Positions 24,311-36,500 of a stretch of 64,000 nucleotides of DNA are shown piece by piece; the stretch's first letter is position 1, and each line of letters opens with the position of its first letter. Source of the DNA: Aquila chrysaetos chrysaetos (taxonomy: Eukaryota > Chordata > Aves > Accipitriformes > Accipitridae). The notes beneath the pieces were generated by a model. That model was not told the DNA's origin. It made no database searches and was given only the letters and a program-made list of their open reading frames with translations. The translations under genes were made by a program, and so were the position numbers. The DNA is taken from contig NC_044024.1 in the NCBI RefSeq assembly GCF_900496995.4, positions 1,922,001-1,986,000 on the forward strand, read 5' to 3'.

Positions 24311-24758
24311 TTGGTTAGGAGATTGACACTATTTTGGGAGTGAAGAATCTCAGCTCAGCCCCTCTTAGACACCAAGTGCCAAGTCTCTTTGCCTGTGAAG
24401 TGAAATAGTTAACAAATCACACGCGACTTTGCTCATGTAGACCAAGTATTATTTTTTCATTCAGCAATGTTTTTAGTGCCTGGATATTTTCACTAATCAC
24501 TACACTTACCGTAATCTAGTCCCATTATTAAAAATGCTAACCACAGGCTGTTGTAGTTTTACTCATTTCTTGTCAAACCAGTGTTGCAATATCCTTCCAA
24601 ACCCTGTTTTTCCCCCCCCTCTTTATTAATTATGTTATGTGATACTCAATATTTTGAAATGCACTTTAAGCTTCTGCAGTTTGATATTCTTTCCCTGTAG
24701 TGGTAAACAATAAATAATGCATTTACCAATTACATGTTTTTTCATATTCTGCTCATTC

Positions 24759-24782
24759 AAAAAAAAAAAAAAAAAAAAAAAA
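24759..24782. repeat. Poly(A) tract
   Basis: A run of 24 A. No element body is recognised beside it. Confidence 0.9.
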
Positions 24783-25561
24783 TCATTCTCAGGCAGATAA
24801 TAGTTGGAGGACAAAGGACAGGCAAGAAACAAGCCTTTTTGATCAGAAAGTAAAAAGTGCACTGGAAGCTGCCTAAATAACATCCAAGGACAGCGGTAAA
24901 ATTATTGGGCTAGTAAAGCTGAGTTTTAAAGGTAGATCAAAAAAGCTACTCTGCAGTCAGAGCACAATATATTGCCCTTAGTGTGTTTTACTGTATTTCA
25001 TGCAGTGAAGCATGCACAGGAAACAAGTCATCTTTATTACCATGCCTGTCAAAGTCAAATTTTGCAGGACGAAACACTCCCATTTCCTCCTGAATTGGGT
25101 GCAGGACTGGAGAGGGCACCAGGATGTCTCTGTACCTGCTCTGAGATGGGGACTAAATCCCTGGTCCCACTCACCCATAGCCCAGCGCACACCGCAGGCA
25201 GCGGATAATGCACTTTTACCAGGGTGGTTTTGTTTCCTGGCACTATGGCAGATCTTACACGGCTCTGGATTTAGTTTCTTCCAGTTTACAAGGCAAAAAA
25301 ATTTTGGGAAGTGCAAACAGTGAATATTGCAAAGTGATAAAAAAGTATCTCAGAAAAGTTGCTCTGCTGATTCTCAGCAAAAACATTAATGTTTGAAGCC
25401 TGAGCAAAACTGTGGGACTTGCTTTTCTCCTAACATTACTCCCACTTCCCACAAAACAGAAATAAGGAGCAGCCCTGGGAAAAGGGATTTCTCCCTTAAA
25501 ATTTAAACATGCAAACTTTACCCATCAGCTTCAGCTAAGCATGGACACACATTCCACATAT
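24783..25561. other. Intergenic, no gene seen
   Basis: Short overlapping open frames only, without recognisable domains. It ends at the CR1 3' terminus. Confidence 0.5.
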
Positions 25562-27540
25562 TCATAGAATCATGGAATAGTTTGGGTTGGAAGGGACCTT
25601 AAAGATCATCCAGCTCCAACCCCCCTGCCATGGGCAGGGACACCTTCCACCAGACCAGGTTGCTCCAAGCCCCATCCAACCTGGCCTTGGACACTGCCAG
25701 GGATGGGGCAGCCACAACTTCTCTGGGCAACCTGTGCCAGTGCCTCACCACCCTCACCGTAAACAACTGCTTCCTTATCAGCTAATCTAAATCTACCCTC
25801 CTTCAGTTTACAGCCATTACCCCTTGTCCCATCCCTACGTGCCCTCACAAAAAGTCCCTCTCCAGCTTTCTTGTAGGCTCCCTTTAGGTACTGGCAGGCT
25901 GCTATAAGGTCTGCCTGGAGCCCTTTCTTCTCCAGGTGAACAACCCCAACTCTCCCAGCCTGTCTTCAAGGGAGAGGTGCTCCAGCCCCCTGATCATCTT
26001 CATGGCCCTCCTCTGGACCCGCTCCAACAGGTCCACGTCTTTCTTACGCTGGGTGCCCCAGAGCTGGATGCTGTACTCCAGGTGGGGCCTCACAGAGCAG
26101 AGCAGAGGAGGAGAATCACCTCCCTCAACCTGCTGGTTACACTTCTTCAGATGCAGCCCAGGATACAGGTGGCTTTCTGGGCTGCAAACACACATTGCTG
26201 GGTCATGTTGAGCTTCTCATCAACCAACACCCCCAAGTCCTTCTCTGTAGGGCTGCTCTCAATCCACTCATCGCCCAGCCTGTATTTGTGATTGGGATTG
26301 CCCCGACCCATGTGCAGGACCTCGCACTTGGCCGTGTTGAACTTCACGAGGTTCACATGGGCCCACCTCTCAAGCCTGTCCAGGTCCCTCTGGATGGCAT
26401 CCCTTCCCTCCAGTGTGTCAACTGCACCACACAGCTTGGTGTCGTCGGCAAACTTGCTGAGGGTGCACTCAATCCCACTGTCCATGTCGCCAATAAAGAT
26501 GTTAAAAGCTGCCAGTCCCAATACTGACCCCTGAGGAATGCCACCCATCACTGCTCTTCACTTGGACATCGAGCCACTGACTGCAACTCTTTGAGTGCGA
26601 CCACCCAGCCAATTCCTTATCCACCAAGTGGTCCATCTATCAAATCCATGTCTCTCCAATTTAGGGACAAAGATGTGGTGCGGGACAGTGTCAAATGCTT
26701 TGCACAAGTCCAGGTAGATGATGTCAGTTGCTCTTCCCTTATACACCAACACTGTAACCCCGTCGTAAAAGGCCACCAAATTTGTCAGGCAGGATTTGCT
26801 CTTAGTGAAGCCATGTTGGCTGTCACCAATCACCTCCTTATCTTCCACATGCCTTAGCAGAGTTTCCAGGAGGATCTACTCCATGATCTTGCTGGGCACA
26901 GATGTGAGACTGGCCTGTAGTTCCCCAGGTCTTCCTTTTTTCCCTTACTTTTCATTTCCCCTTTTCCAGTCAGCGGGAACTTCACCAGACTGCCGTGACT
27001 TCTCAAATATGATGGATAGTGGCTTAGCCACTTCATCTGCCAGTTCCCTCAGGACCTGCGGATGCATCTCATCAGGTCCCATGGACTTGGTCACCTTCAG
27101 GTTCCTTAGATGGTCTCAGAGCTGATCTTCTCCTACCGTGGGTGGTTCTTCATTCTCCCAGTCCCTGCTGTTGGCTTCTGCAACTTGGGCAGTGTGGCTG
27201 GAGCACTTGCCAGTGAAGGCTGAGGCAGAAAAGTCATTGAGCACCTCAGCCTTCTCCATGTCCCTGGTAACCAGGTCTCCCGTTTCCTCCTGGAGAGGGC
27301 CCAAATTTTCCCTAGTCTTCCCTTTATCACCATTGTACCTATAGAAGCTTTTCTTGTTGCCCTTGACGTCCCTGGCCAGATTTAATTCTCTCAGGGATTT
27401 AGCTTTCCTAACTTGATCCTTGACTGCTCAGACAATTTCTCTGTATTCCTCCCAGGCTACCTGTCCTTGCTTCCACCCTCTGTAGGCTTCCTTTTTGTGT
27501 TTTGAGTTTTGTCCAGGAGCTCCTTCACATATCTAATTCC
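25562..27540 (-). mobile_element. CR1 LINE, 5'-truncated, decayed ORF2
   Basis: The element runs on the minus strand, with its 3' end at 25562 marked by the CR1 terminal block and ATTCTATGA repeat. The pol-like ORF2 is visible in pieces from high to low coordinate: a segment upstream of the reverse transcriptase (about 27304-27116); NYRPVS (around 26.94 kb); a QHGF...[17 protein letters not shown] segment (26848-26558); the PQGSVLG motif (about 26525-26536) and catalytic FADD (26441-26452); then the C-terminal HLEY..QLWG and LLERVQRRA region (about 26.1 kb). Segments lie in three different frames and an in-frame stop precedes PQGS, so the copy is dead. The endonuclease and ORF1 are missing because the element is 5'-truncated at about 27.54 kb. 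This is the clearest evidence that the DNA is avian or reptilian. Confidence 0.95.
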
Positions 27541-30500
27541 TAGAAACCAAAATCTGCTTGGGACCCCTCTCTATCAGGAAGTTATTCCAATGTTTACTCT
27601 CAAATGACCTTTATATTTTAATTTAGTACTATTATTTCCAGTTCTAACCTAAAGTATCACTTCCAATAATTAGTCTCTCCTTCTGGTGTTAATAGCTTCT
27701 GACTGTTGCCTGTTCCCTCTTTCCTTCCCTTGCCTGAGCATTCCTAAATCACGTTGCAAATCAGTGGCTGTTAGATTCAGTGAAGTGTATTAAACCTCTC
27801 TGGTTTGATTTCAGATGTCTGCAGCTATTTAATTGGTTTTAAGACTTTATTCCATCATCCTTCCTCTTTCAGACAGTGCCTCAGGCTTTCTACTTTCTTG
27901 CTCCTTGCTGGTGTCCCTCCCATCCACCCATCTGCTGATAAGCATTGCCCAACAAGATTGCAGTGAAGGACCGTTGTCTTCCTGTTTACCAGGGTGCTCT
28001 TCTGTGCCAGGTCAGATCATGTAGGCTATCTTCTGCCCACATCAGTCTGATTTACAGCCTCCAGCCATCCATTCCAGTACCCGCTGCTCTTGCCTACCAA
28101 CATAGTCGCAGCATCTGATCAGCTCCCAGTCCAAGACACGCTTGTCTGCAAGATCCCCCTGGCTGGAGAGGAAAATCACCAGCAAGAAGTGACCAGCTGG
28201 CTCTGGAGATGCAGCCCAAAAGTCATTCAACATAATTCCTATTTCTCTTTCTCATTTGCAGCCAGATGAATTGACTCAACATGACAACCAAACCAGAACA
28301 ACTTCGAATTAAAAGAAATGACAAGAAAAGGGTGTAAGATGGGACTAGCTGTACAATGAAGCATGAAACAGCAACTGCGCCAACTGATTGCCCTTTTTCA
28401 CAATTCTTAATTCTCTTCAGTACCAAAGCTTCTGAGCTCCATCTGGGTAAAACAGGGGTGTTTCTTGCCAGAGGCATTAATTTTCATGTTCTTTTATGAT
28501 ACCAGGCTAGATAAAGTATCTTACAATGAGCAAGAACTGAATTTCTAACACTTAATAAACTAGTTTGTACAGCCATGCTGAGGAACCATGGAATATCCTT
28601 CTTTCCGATTTGGGAAATAGGACAAAAACCCCACAGGTTAAATGAAGGAGAGTATGGAAATGGAAGGAAAGGAACACGTCTGAGGTGCTGGAATGGTGTC
28701 TGTGGAACACCTGTAGATGGGCTGAGAAGCCTGCTGAGGACAGGAGACTAAGCAGAAATATATTCTTTTGTTTTCCACTTTCCTTTCACCAAGACGTATA
28801 AGCTTCAGAAACCATTTGGTGTGAAGCAGGGTTGGAAGGGCTGAAAGGTAGTCTGATCTTGTCTCCTCATTTCTAACCTCAAAGGATCACCGCTGAAAAA
28901 TAAGTCTTGCTAGTCTCAAGCCAGACAATACTGGAAACTCGCCTTCATTGCAAAAACCACTAAAAAAATTCAGAGTTGGTAAAGGTCTATAAAGAACAAA
29001 CCAAGGTCAAGTTTTTATTATGGAAAAGAGTTCCTTACTTTTGTATTGACCTATTAATTCTGAGTTTGAATAAACAATATATTAATTTTTGTGGGCTTAA
29101 CATGCCAAGATTCTTGATTTCATCTCATTCTAGATGCATCAAATACCCTACAACTGAGTTTAGTCATACAAAAGAGGACTCTCTCATGGCCTCTCTGTCC
29201 TGAGAACTGCTCTACAGTCCTCTCCTCTTAATGTGCTCGGAAGAGGGAAGAAACTTGCAGAAAGTTCCTAAATCTGTAAACAAACCAGGGAGGCAGATGA
29301 GCTTAATGATGTTTGGGGACAATGTGTAGCAGAAGCATCTCCAATCGTGGTTGCCCCAGTCACTTGCTAGTGGGAATGGTCTCTGTTTCCCAGGAAGTGC
29401 TGGCTTGTGCAAACTTCCTCAGATGTCAACTGTTCTTCAGGAGAAGATGGATTGCTGATCACAAGAGGAAATGGGTTACGTGCAGATCACCCTGTCATCT
29501 GGGTTGGGAAAGGAAAGGGGAGCAGCTAAGGAAGCTAGCATGAAAGCTTTTTTCCTTAAACAAACAAACAAACAAACAAACTCACACACAAGATAATTTC
29601 CCTTGTGATCACTGATAATTAAAATGCAGTGGTACTACATGTGGTGGTGGAGGCTGGGAACAACCCGCAGCCCAGGCTGTAGTCCTTGGTCAGTCACTTC
29701 CAGGGAAAGCCATGCCATTGGGCTCAGACTGAGGGTACCCGCCATGAACATGCCATAAAATGATTCATTGGTGTTGATCTCAAATTTAATAGAGCAGCAA
29801 TTAAAATCATAGCTTTATAATCATATTGACTCTGAGGTTTGGCAACAGCATTTAAAATCCAAAGACAATGTGTCTCTTCCCATCCATCTGAAGATCGCTC
29901 AAAATATGAACATACTGCTGGAAAAGAAAAATTCTCCTCTGGGAGATGACAAATAACTTACCCTGTCCAGCAGATATCAGTGGAGCTTTGCAAAACTGAG
30001 ACATGCTCATGTTGAAATTAATACCTTTTCAGTCTCTTCCAGTAAATTTCCAAGTTCTGGGAAACAGAGCTAAAGGAGTACTGTAGTTACCAGCTAGTGA
30101 AGACTGGAGCTCATCACCCATTGCCAAGCAACGTCTTAAACCCCTTTTTATGCTGCTTTTGATCCATCACCTTGCGAGTTACAGAGATGCAGGTCACTGG
30201 GCAGTCATTGCCCAGAGGTACCACTGGTGGAGCTAGGTCTTTCCCCAACTTTCTGAGCTCCCTGAAGTCGTTTTTATGACGTTTTGTTTCAAATTTGCAA
30301 CACTCAGGGTACACATAGAAATAAAGCACACCAGTGCAGTTTTACCTATATAGTCTGTGGCTGTTTGTGCATCAAAACCACATTCACTTTGCAAGGTCAG
30401 GCTCAGGAATGACTTTTGACCTTGCACTGGCGCAAAAACCCATGGCCAATGCCAATCTCTTCCCAGGAAAATTCAGACTTCTGTGCAAACTGTCTGCACA

Positions 30501-33500
30501 TATCAGAGAGATTTATGGCTGATGCTTGCTCCCTGAAGATCATACCACATCATGAAAATAGGCCTTTTTTGGCCATCTGAGTACTTCTGAGATAAATCAG
30601 CTATGCTTCTGTTTAACTTACAGGCTGAGACTGACAGGGAATTCATGTTAAAGGCTGTTTGTTCAGATACTTGTGCTTAATCTGGGTGGCTGCTCTCTGC
30701 CCTGCAGCCTTTGTAGCTCTTCTTCCAGAGCCTTTCCTGAAGTGCACCATAATGTTTTACACTTTTGCAAGTCACGTAGGGCTACTGTGTGCCATGTACT
30801 TTGTACCTGCCCGACCTCTGTGAAGAGCAGCGGACCCAAGCAGAGCAACCCAGTTAGAGAGGATGACTTCTGCATTTTGTGCCCACCCAAAGCTAAACTG
30901 AACAACTGATTTCTGCATTGTCTTCCAATTAATTTGCCCACATTCAAGTTCCTCCATTGCCTTCAAAAATCAGATTCCAGCTTATCATTCCTGCCTTTAA
31001 AGTTCTGTATTAGAACAGAATTAAAAAGTATCAAACCGATGTTTTCCAAACTCTCAGACTTTCACTGCAGGAACCATGGGTCCTGAGTTCAGCTGAAGTC
31101 TTGGCCTCCTCCATTATTTATTTAGTTGTACTTGCATGCATCATTATTTCTATGTTGTGTTTTCCTTCTAATTTTTCCCACAATGATTTTTTCTAAGGCA
31201 CAGCAGGACTCCATAGAACAGGATCATCATTATTTAGCCTTTATTTTTGTTTTACAGACATTAGAGATTTTGGAAGCAGTAGCTGTTCTAGCAAATCCAT
31301 AGGGCCATGTCAGTGCAGAAATCAGCACGAGTACCTGCCACATGTCCCCTGCCAAGGGCCAGCTCTCAGTACTTCTGCAACTCTGCAAGTGCACTGACTA
31401 CTGCCAGTAACAACAGATGGGTCCTAGGTCCTATTTTACACTTCCCAGTGCTCTCTTCAAAAGAGAGGAAAAAGCAAATCCCAGTAAAACAAGAGAAAGC
31501 TGGGAATCCTTTAGCCTTCTCTGTGCAGGTTGTGGTGATAGCCACTGGCATTAGCACCATCACCTGTGCACATTGGGCTGGGTTTGTGAGGAGGCAGGTA
31601 ACACAATATCTTCAGTTTCAGCTGGCAGTGAAAGTCATTTTTCTTCTGAAAACCACTGGTGTGGTCTTAAAAACCCCCAAACTTCTGGTTTTAAATTCCC
31701 CCATTTAACAGATAAGTTACTCCTCCTACCCCCAGTCTCTCTCCAGATCTTTTATCAGCTTCCACCAACTTGTGATCTGTCAACTGACAAGCTCTGGAAA
31801 TCCTGATACCAACTTTCTCTGATCTTAAGACCAGAATTTCTTTGAGCAGCAACCAACATTTTCCTTTCTGTTGCCCTGGATCCCAAAAGCTACAGCTTTC
31901 CCAGCTCATACGAAGCTCTCTTCCACTCCCACTGGCACCAATGCTCTCTCCGGTCTACTTATCTCAAGCAATTCACCCAAAGCTCCGTCTTTGCCATAAA
32001 AAAAGCTACGTGCTGTTGGCAGTGAATTGAGGATTTTCATGAGAATCGAACCATCAAGTCTCTCCTGGGGAAAATAAAGAGGAACCTCAGGGGAGGGCCT
32101 GGGTTATTCTGGCCCTTGCTCCTTCCCAACCTTTGCAAAGGCAGTGGTGTCCACTGCTGGTGGGGCTGGCTGAGGCCCCAGAACCAGTAGATAGACCTAT
32201 CTGTAACCACTCTGCCTCACCAGGCCGTGGTACCAGGCTGAAACAGGCCCTCCAGAAAGGATGTAATTTAAGAATAATTCCTTGTGAACCAGAAATAAAC
32301 ATTTAATGTTTATCTTCTTGGTAGTTCTACAAAATAGGAGGGTTCAGTGGGCAAAGCATCAAGTGGGCTGAAACTCACCAAAGGACTTTTACTGTACTGA
32401 AGCCAGCCCTATTTTAACTGCAGTTTTATTCATGTCTGTTACAAACTTCTGAAAACCAAACTAGCGCAGTAGCCACACACAAAAAAGGAGCAGGAGTGAT
32501 AGCACAACTGAAAGAGAGGGTAAGGGTGAACAAAGTGCCATTTTTGCTTAATAAGTGTTTATGCTGCCTCCAAGCTTTTTCCTCAGAGTTACAGCATCGC
32601 TATTACAGACAACGAGAAGCAAAAGAACAGTAATGGCTCATGCAAGGACCTGCAATGCTGCAGACAAGCTGCAGTGGGAAAGTGAAGCAAGAGGTGACAA
32701 TGCAAATATAAAAAGGCAAAGGCTTGAAGAAATAGAAGAGAAAGGTGTCGATATTCTCACCTCTAACTCCTTGCTTGCTTCCTTACATGAGCTTCACTTA
32801 CAGGAAAAGGAATGATTTTCACCGCAGCAGCGAGAGAGCAGGTCTGCAGCCACATTAGTGCTGTAGCAGTAAGAACTAAACAGGTGAGATTAGATGGATC
32901 AAGTCACTTCAAGAACAAGTGTCAGGAAAGGGGAATCACTTGTGCTGAAATCCTGCTTGGGTGATCAGAGGGCTGCAGAGATCCTCCTCCGTTAAAGCCA
33001 GGCATTAACGAAGCTGTGGAGCGAAGGCAGGCAGGTCCACTGAAGAAAGGACACAGGTAAGGGGGGTTTTCCATGGAGACCAGAGCTGAGGGTGTGGTGG
33101 AGGCTCTGCATGACTTGGGAGTAGCATATTTTGGCCAGGACTAATTGAGAAAAACTCTGTCTTTCCTGAATCCCAACTGATCTGGTCAAACCCACTTTCC
33201 CTCTCTTCCAAGTTGACCTTCTCAACCTCAGCTGTGCAATTACCCACAATCCCTCACCCTCCTGCCTTTTCTTGACCATGGGAACCATATAAACCTGTGA
33301 TTGCTCATGAGGAACTGCTGTGCTACATCTGGGGCTGCATTCAATATGAAAAAACAAGATATTCAGTCTCCCTTTGAGAAGAAAGCACAGTGAGAACTTG
33401 GCACAAGACAGTCCCTGCCAGCCCGTCCATCCACAGGGCTGCCTGTACAGTCATTTTTCCTCAGCTAGCTGCAGGATTTACTCCCTCCACATGCCTCTCG

Positions 33501-36500
33501 GTGACTGCTCGCAGGTGGTTGTATGCTGCCGGGTTCAACCTGCCCGTGCTTAGTTACATTATTGACTGTCAAAAACGTTAAATGGGAATGCAAAGAAATC
33601 TGGCCAATGAGGGACAACGGCCAGTTTTTCAATGTTTAAACAATCTAAGTATTAAATAGGCCTGAAAACTCCCTTAAGACAACTATGTTTCCATAATTAT
33701 TTTCTAGGTTTGCCAGTGAGGTTGCTCAGAAGTTTGGCAATGGTGCAGTTAGGTTGCTCTCTTATTTAACTGTTTTTCTATTTAAGTTATTTTTGTCCAT
33801 CCGTGTGTTCCCACTAAGAAACAATTTACTAATGCCTGTCATCTGTCCAAATAAAATACATCTACTAACAAGGGAATTGCTTGGAGTAGCGCAGAATTTG
33901 TTTCCTCCTTACATTCTTTTAGGCAACAATAACACTCTAAATAGCTCCTAAGTTCTTTTGTTAAAGAAATAATAAATTTTTCTTTCTGTCAATTAACTTT
34001 CCCCCAAGCCAGCTGAAGATAACCAATGTTAATCTTCAATATAGAAAAAGCAGATTTCTGGGAAACACTGGAGGCAATACCAGTAATTCATCTTGCACTT
34101 TTTTCAGCTCCCCTTGCTGGTGGAAGGGTTGCTTTATGCGATGACTGCACGTACAATGATCCGGATGGAGAGAGATCATGGCATTAGCGTTGTTGCTGCT
34201 GGTGGGTCGGGATTTCCAGCTCAGTTGCTGAGTGAGCTATCAGAGACCACTGCTTAGTACAGGCTTCACCTGCTCGAATGCTGCCACGCTCCAGCCATGC
34301 CTTCACTAAACTCGTACCATCCTAAATACTCCTTTCGTTTTTTCTGATGACTCTGCCTTTACCTTCCACCACTGCAATGAGCTTTTGCTCTGCTTTCATT
34401 TGCCACAAAGGTGTAAAGGTTGGAGAATACCCTTACCCCAGGTAAATATGCATTGGATGAGACATGGGACAACATTACGTCTGATTGTACGTGACCTACA
34501 AGATCCGGTCTGGGCTGGTACCTCATTCTGGAAATGGCACTGGTGCTGTGGGTCACCCATCTCAAATTAAAACCCAACAACACCTGAACAAATTTTCTAT
34601 TTCCTGGTGCTACTAGGAAACAGGAATCTCATTCTACTAAACTCAACCATTTGCGACATATCCAGACCTCAAGCGCTGTTTTCAGTTCATGACTGAATTT
34701 TCATTTCCAGGGGTTCTTCATTCTTTACTCAATGATAATTTGCTATTCCAGCTTACAATCCTGAAAAAACCTGTTTTCTTAAAAAAAATAAACAAAGCAA
34801 ACCAACTCCCAGACATCAGGAACACTCCACCACCCAAACCCAAAAGAAAATCTGAACCTCAGACCAAGATAGCCTTGGAAAACAACTAACGCCAAGCTGA
34901 AAAACACGTTTGCAAATATTTTCTTCTAATGTAGCCCCAGTCACTGGAAAACAAATTCCTTGGTGTGTCCTCTATTTTTCCCTCAGGGGAAAATAGAAAT
35001 TAAACTCATATTCAGGGGAAGCATCACAAGTGTTTATGGAGGACATTATTCTCAAAGAAAGTCTAGGGGAGCAACAAATGTTTATCCTCCAGGGTCTCAA
35101 GGACAGTAAAGAACATTTTTCTGGGAAATCTGTGTTGAACCCACTCCAGAACAATAGTGGCAACCCCATGTCTGCGTGACCACGTCCCTGTCGGCTCCCT
35201 GGATTTACTGCCTGGTGAATGCTCACCAGTGCCCGCAGAGATCCAGTCCATGATGCTGCTGGTGCCATGATGGACTGCACACTATGGAAGAGATACCATC
35301 CAAGCCTGTTGAAAGGCTTGCCAGTCCTGAGAGATGGCTGAATACCTACAAATCCATTTGCCACCTCTGCAAGGGCAGATGATGGGATGCACACTGCTGG
35401 TACCTGCTCCTTCCTTGCCCTGCCGGGACTCAGGGCTCACATGCAGCAAAACCTGCTTTTTTCTTCTGCTTGGCTGGCCATTGAGCAGGACACACCAGCA
35501 TCAATGACTGGTGATACTCAGTCTGCCAAAATTTTTAAAAACTCAGGCCAAAAAGTAAATTTGCTGTCACCGCTGGTGCAACAACAAATCGCTTCAAGCG
35601 GACAGAGCCTATGTAGCAGCCTCATTATGTCTGACCATACCAAGGTTACAACTAAGAGCAGCAGAAGGCAAACAGCAAAGCAGGCAGGCTGGGGGGAGCA
35701 GAGCAGTGTGGGCAGGTACCTGGGGGAGCACGAAATTGGGGTGCATCACAGACTGACGTGAGAACAGCAGTGCGCTCCTGGGACGTTTCCAGCATAAATC
35801 GAACTACAGATGTCCTTGGACCGTTCCTCAACGCTGAGCAGTGGTGGTGTGGGACATGAATCGTGCTTCGCTGCAGTTTCATCTACTGTGGAGCAAAGTT
35901 CAATTCCTGGCAACATTATTACATGAATGTTAACAAAATAACCAAAAATTTCTAAGGTGAAGCAAGGAAGTGAGTGGACCGGTTGCTCACAGTGACACAG
36001 CTCTGCCATTTTCCTTCTGCTTGGGAGGGCTGGATGCGGACCAACTCTTGCAGGCATTTACGTTTCCAAGAGTCACCTCAGTGCTGCTCTCATGCTTTGG
36101 TTTGCTCTTAGGAATAATAATAAATATAGGCTGCGTGTAGCATGCGGCTCCAAATTTGACAAGACAATTCCTATTGAAAAACCACAGAAATAAGCTCACT
36201 CTTCTCTTTTGTGGCAAGCTGGGGGATGTGGGTTTCTGCCTTCTCACGTGCTTCACATAGTGTATTTGTGTGTTCTCAGGTGTGAGGAAAGGAAGGAAAA
36301 CAAAAGTGTTGAAAGACTTTTGGTCTGATGATTTATGAAATGCAGGAAATACAAGAAAAAGTAAAATTTTGTGTACCTGTGTCATGGCCTGAGGTTGAAA
36401 AATAGACTGCCTTAACCATGCAGAGCATACAGGATAACTTCTGCTGATGATTATGGGTTTGGCTATTCCTTACCTGGAAAAGCTGTTAAAAATTCACCAT

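Noticed and set aside
26195-26857. Plus-strand open frames across the CR1 element
   Set aside because: They are antisense shadows of the CR1 ORF2, whose conserved motifs lie on the minus strand.
28824-28880. Faint CR1-like block
   Set aside because: Only a GGTTGGAAGGG-type similarity remains; too short and diverged to separate from chance.
32555-32815. An 86-codon plus-strand frame with a Lys/Glu-rich segment following an acceptor-like ATTACAG
   Set aside because: No recognisable domain, no matching donor, no partner exon found; it runs straight to a stop. Could be a terminal exon but nothing supports it.
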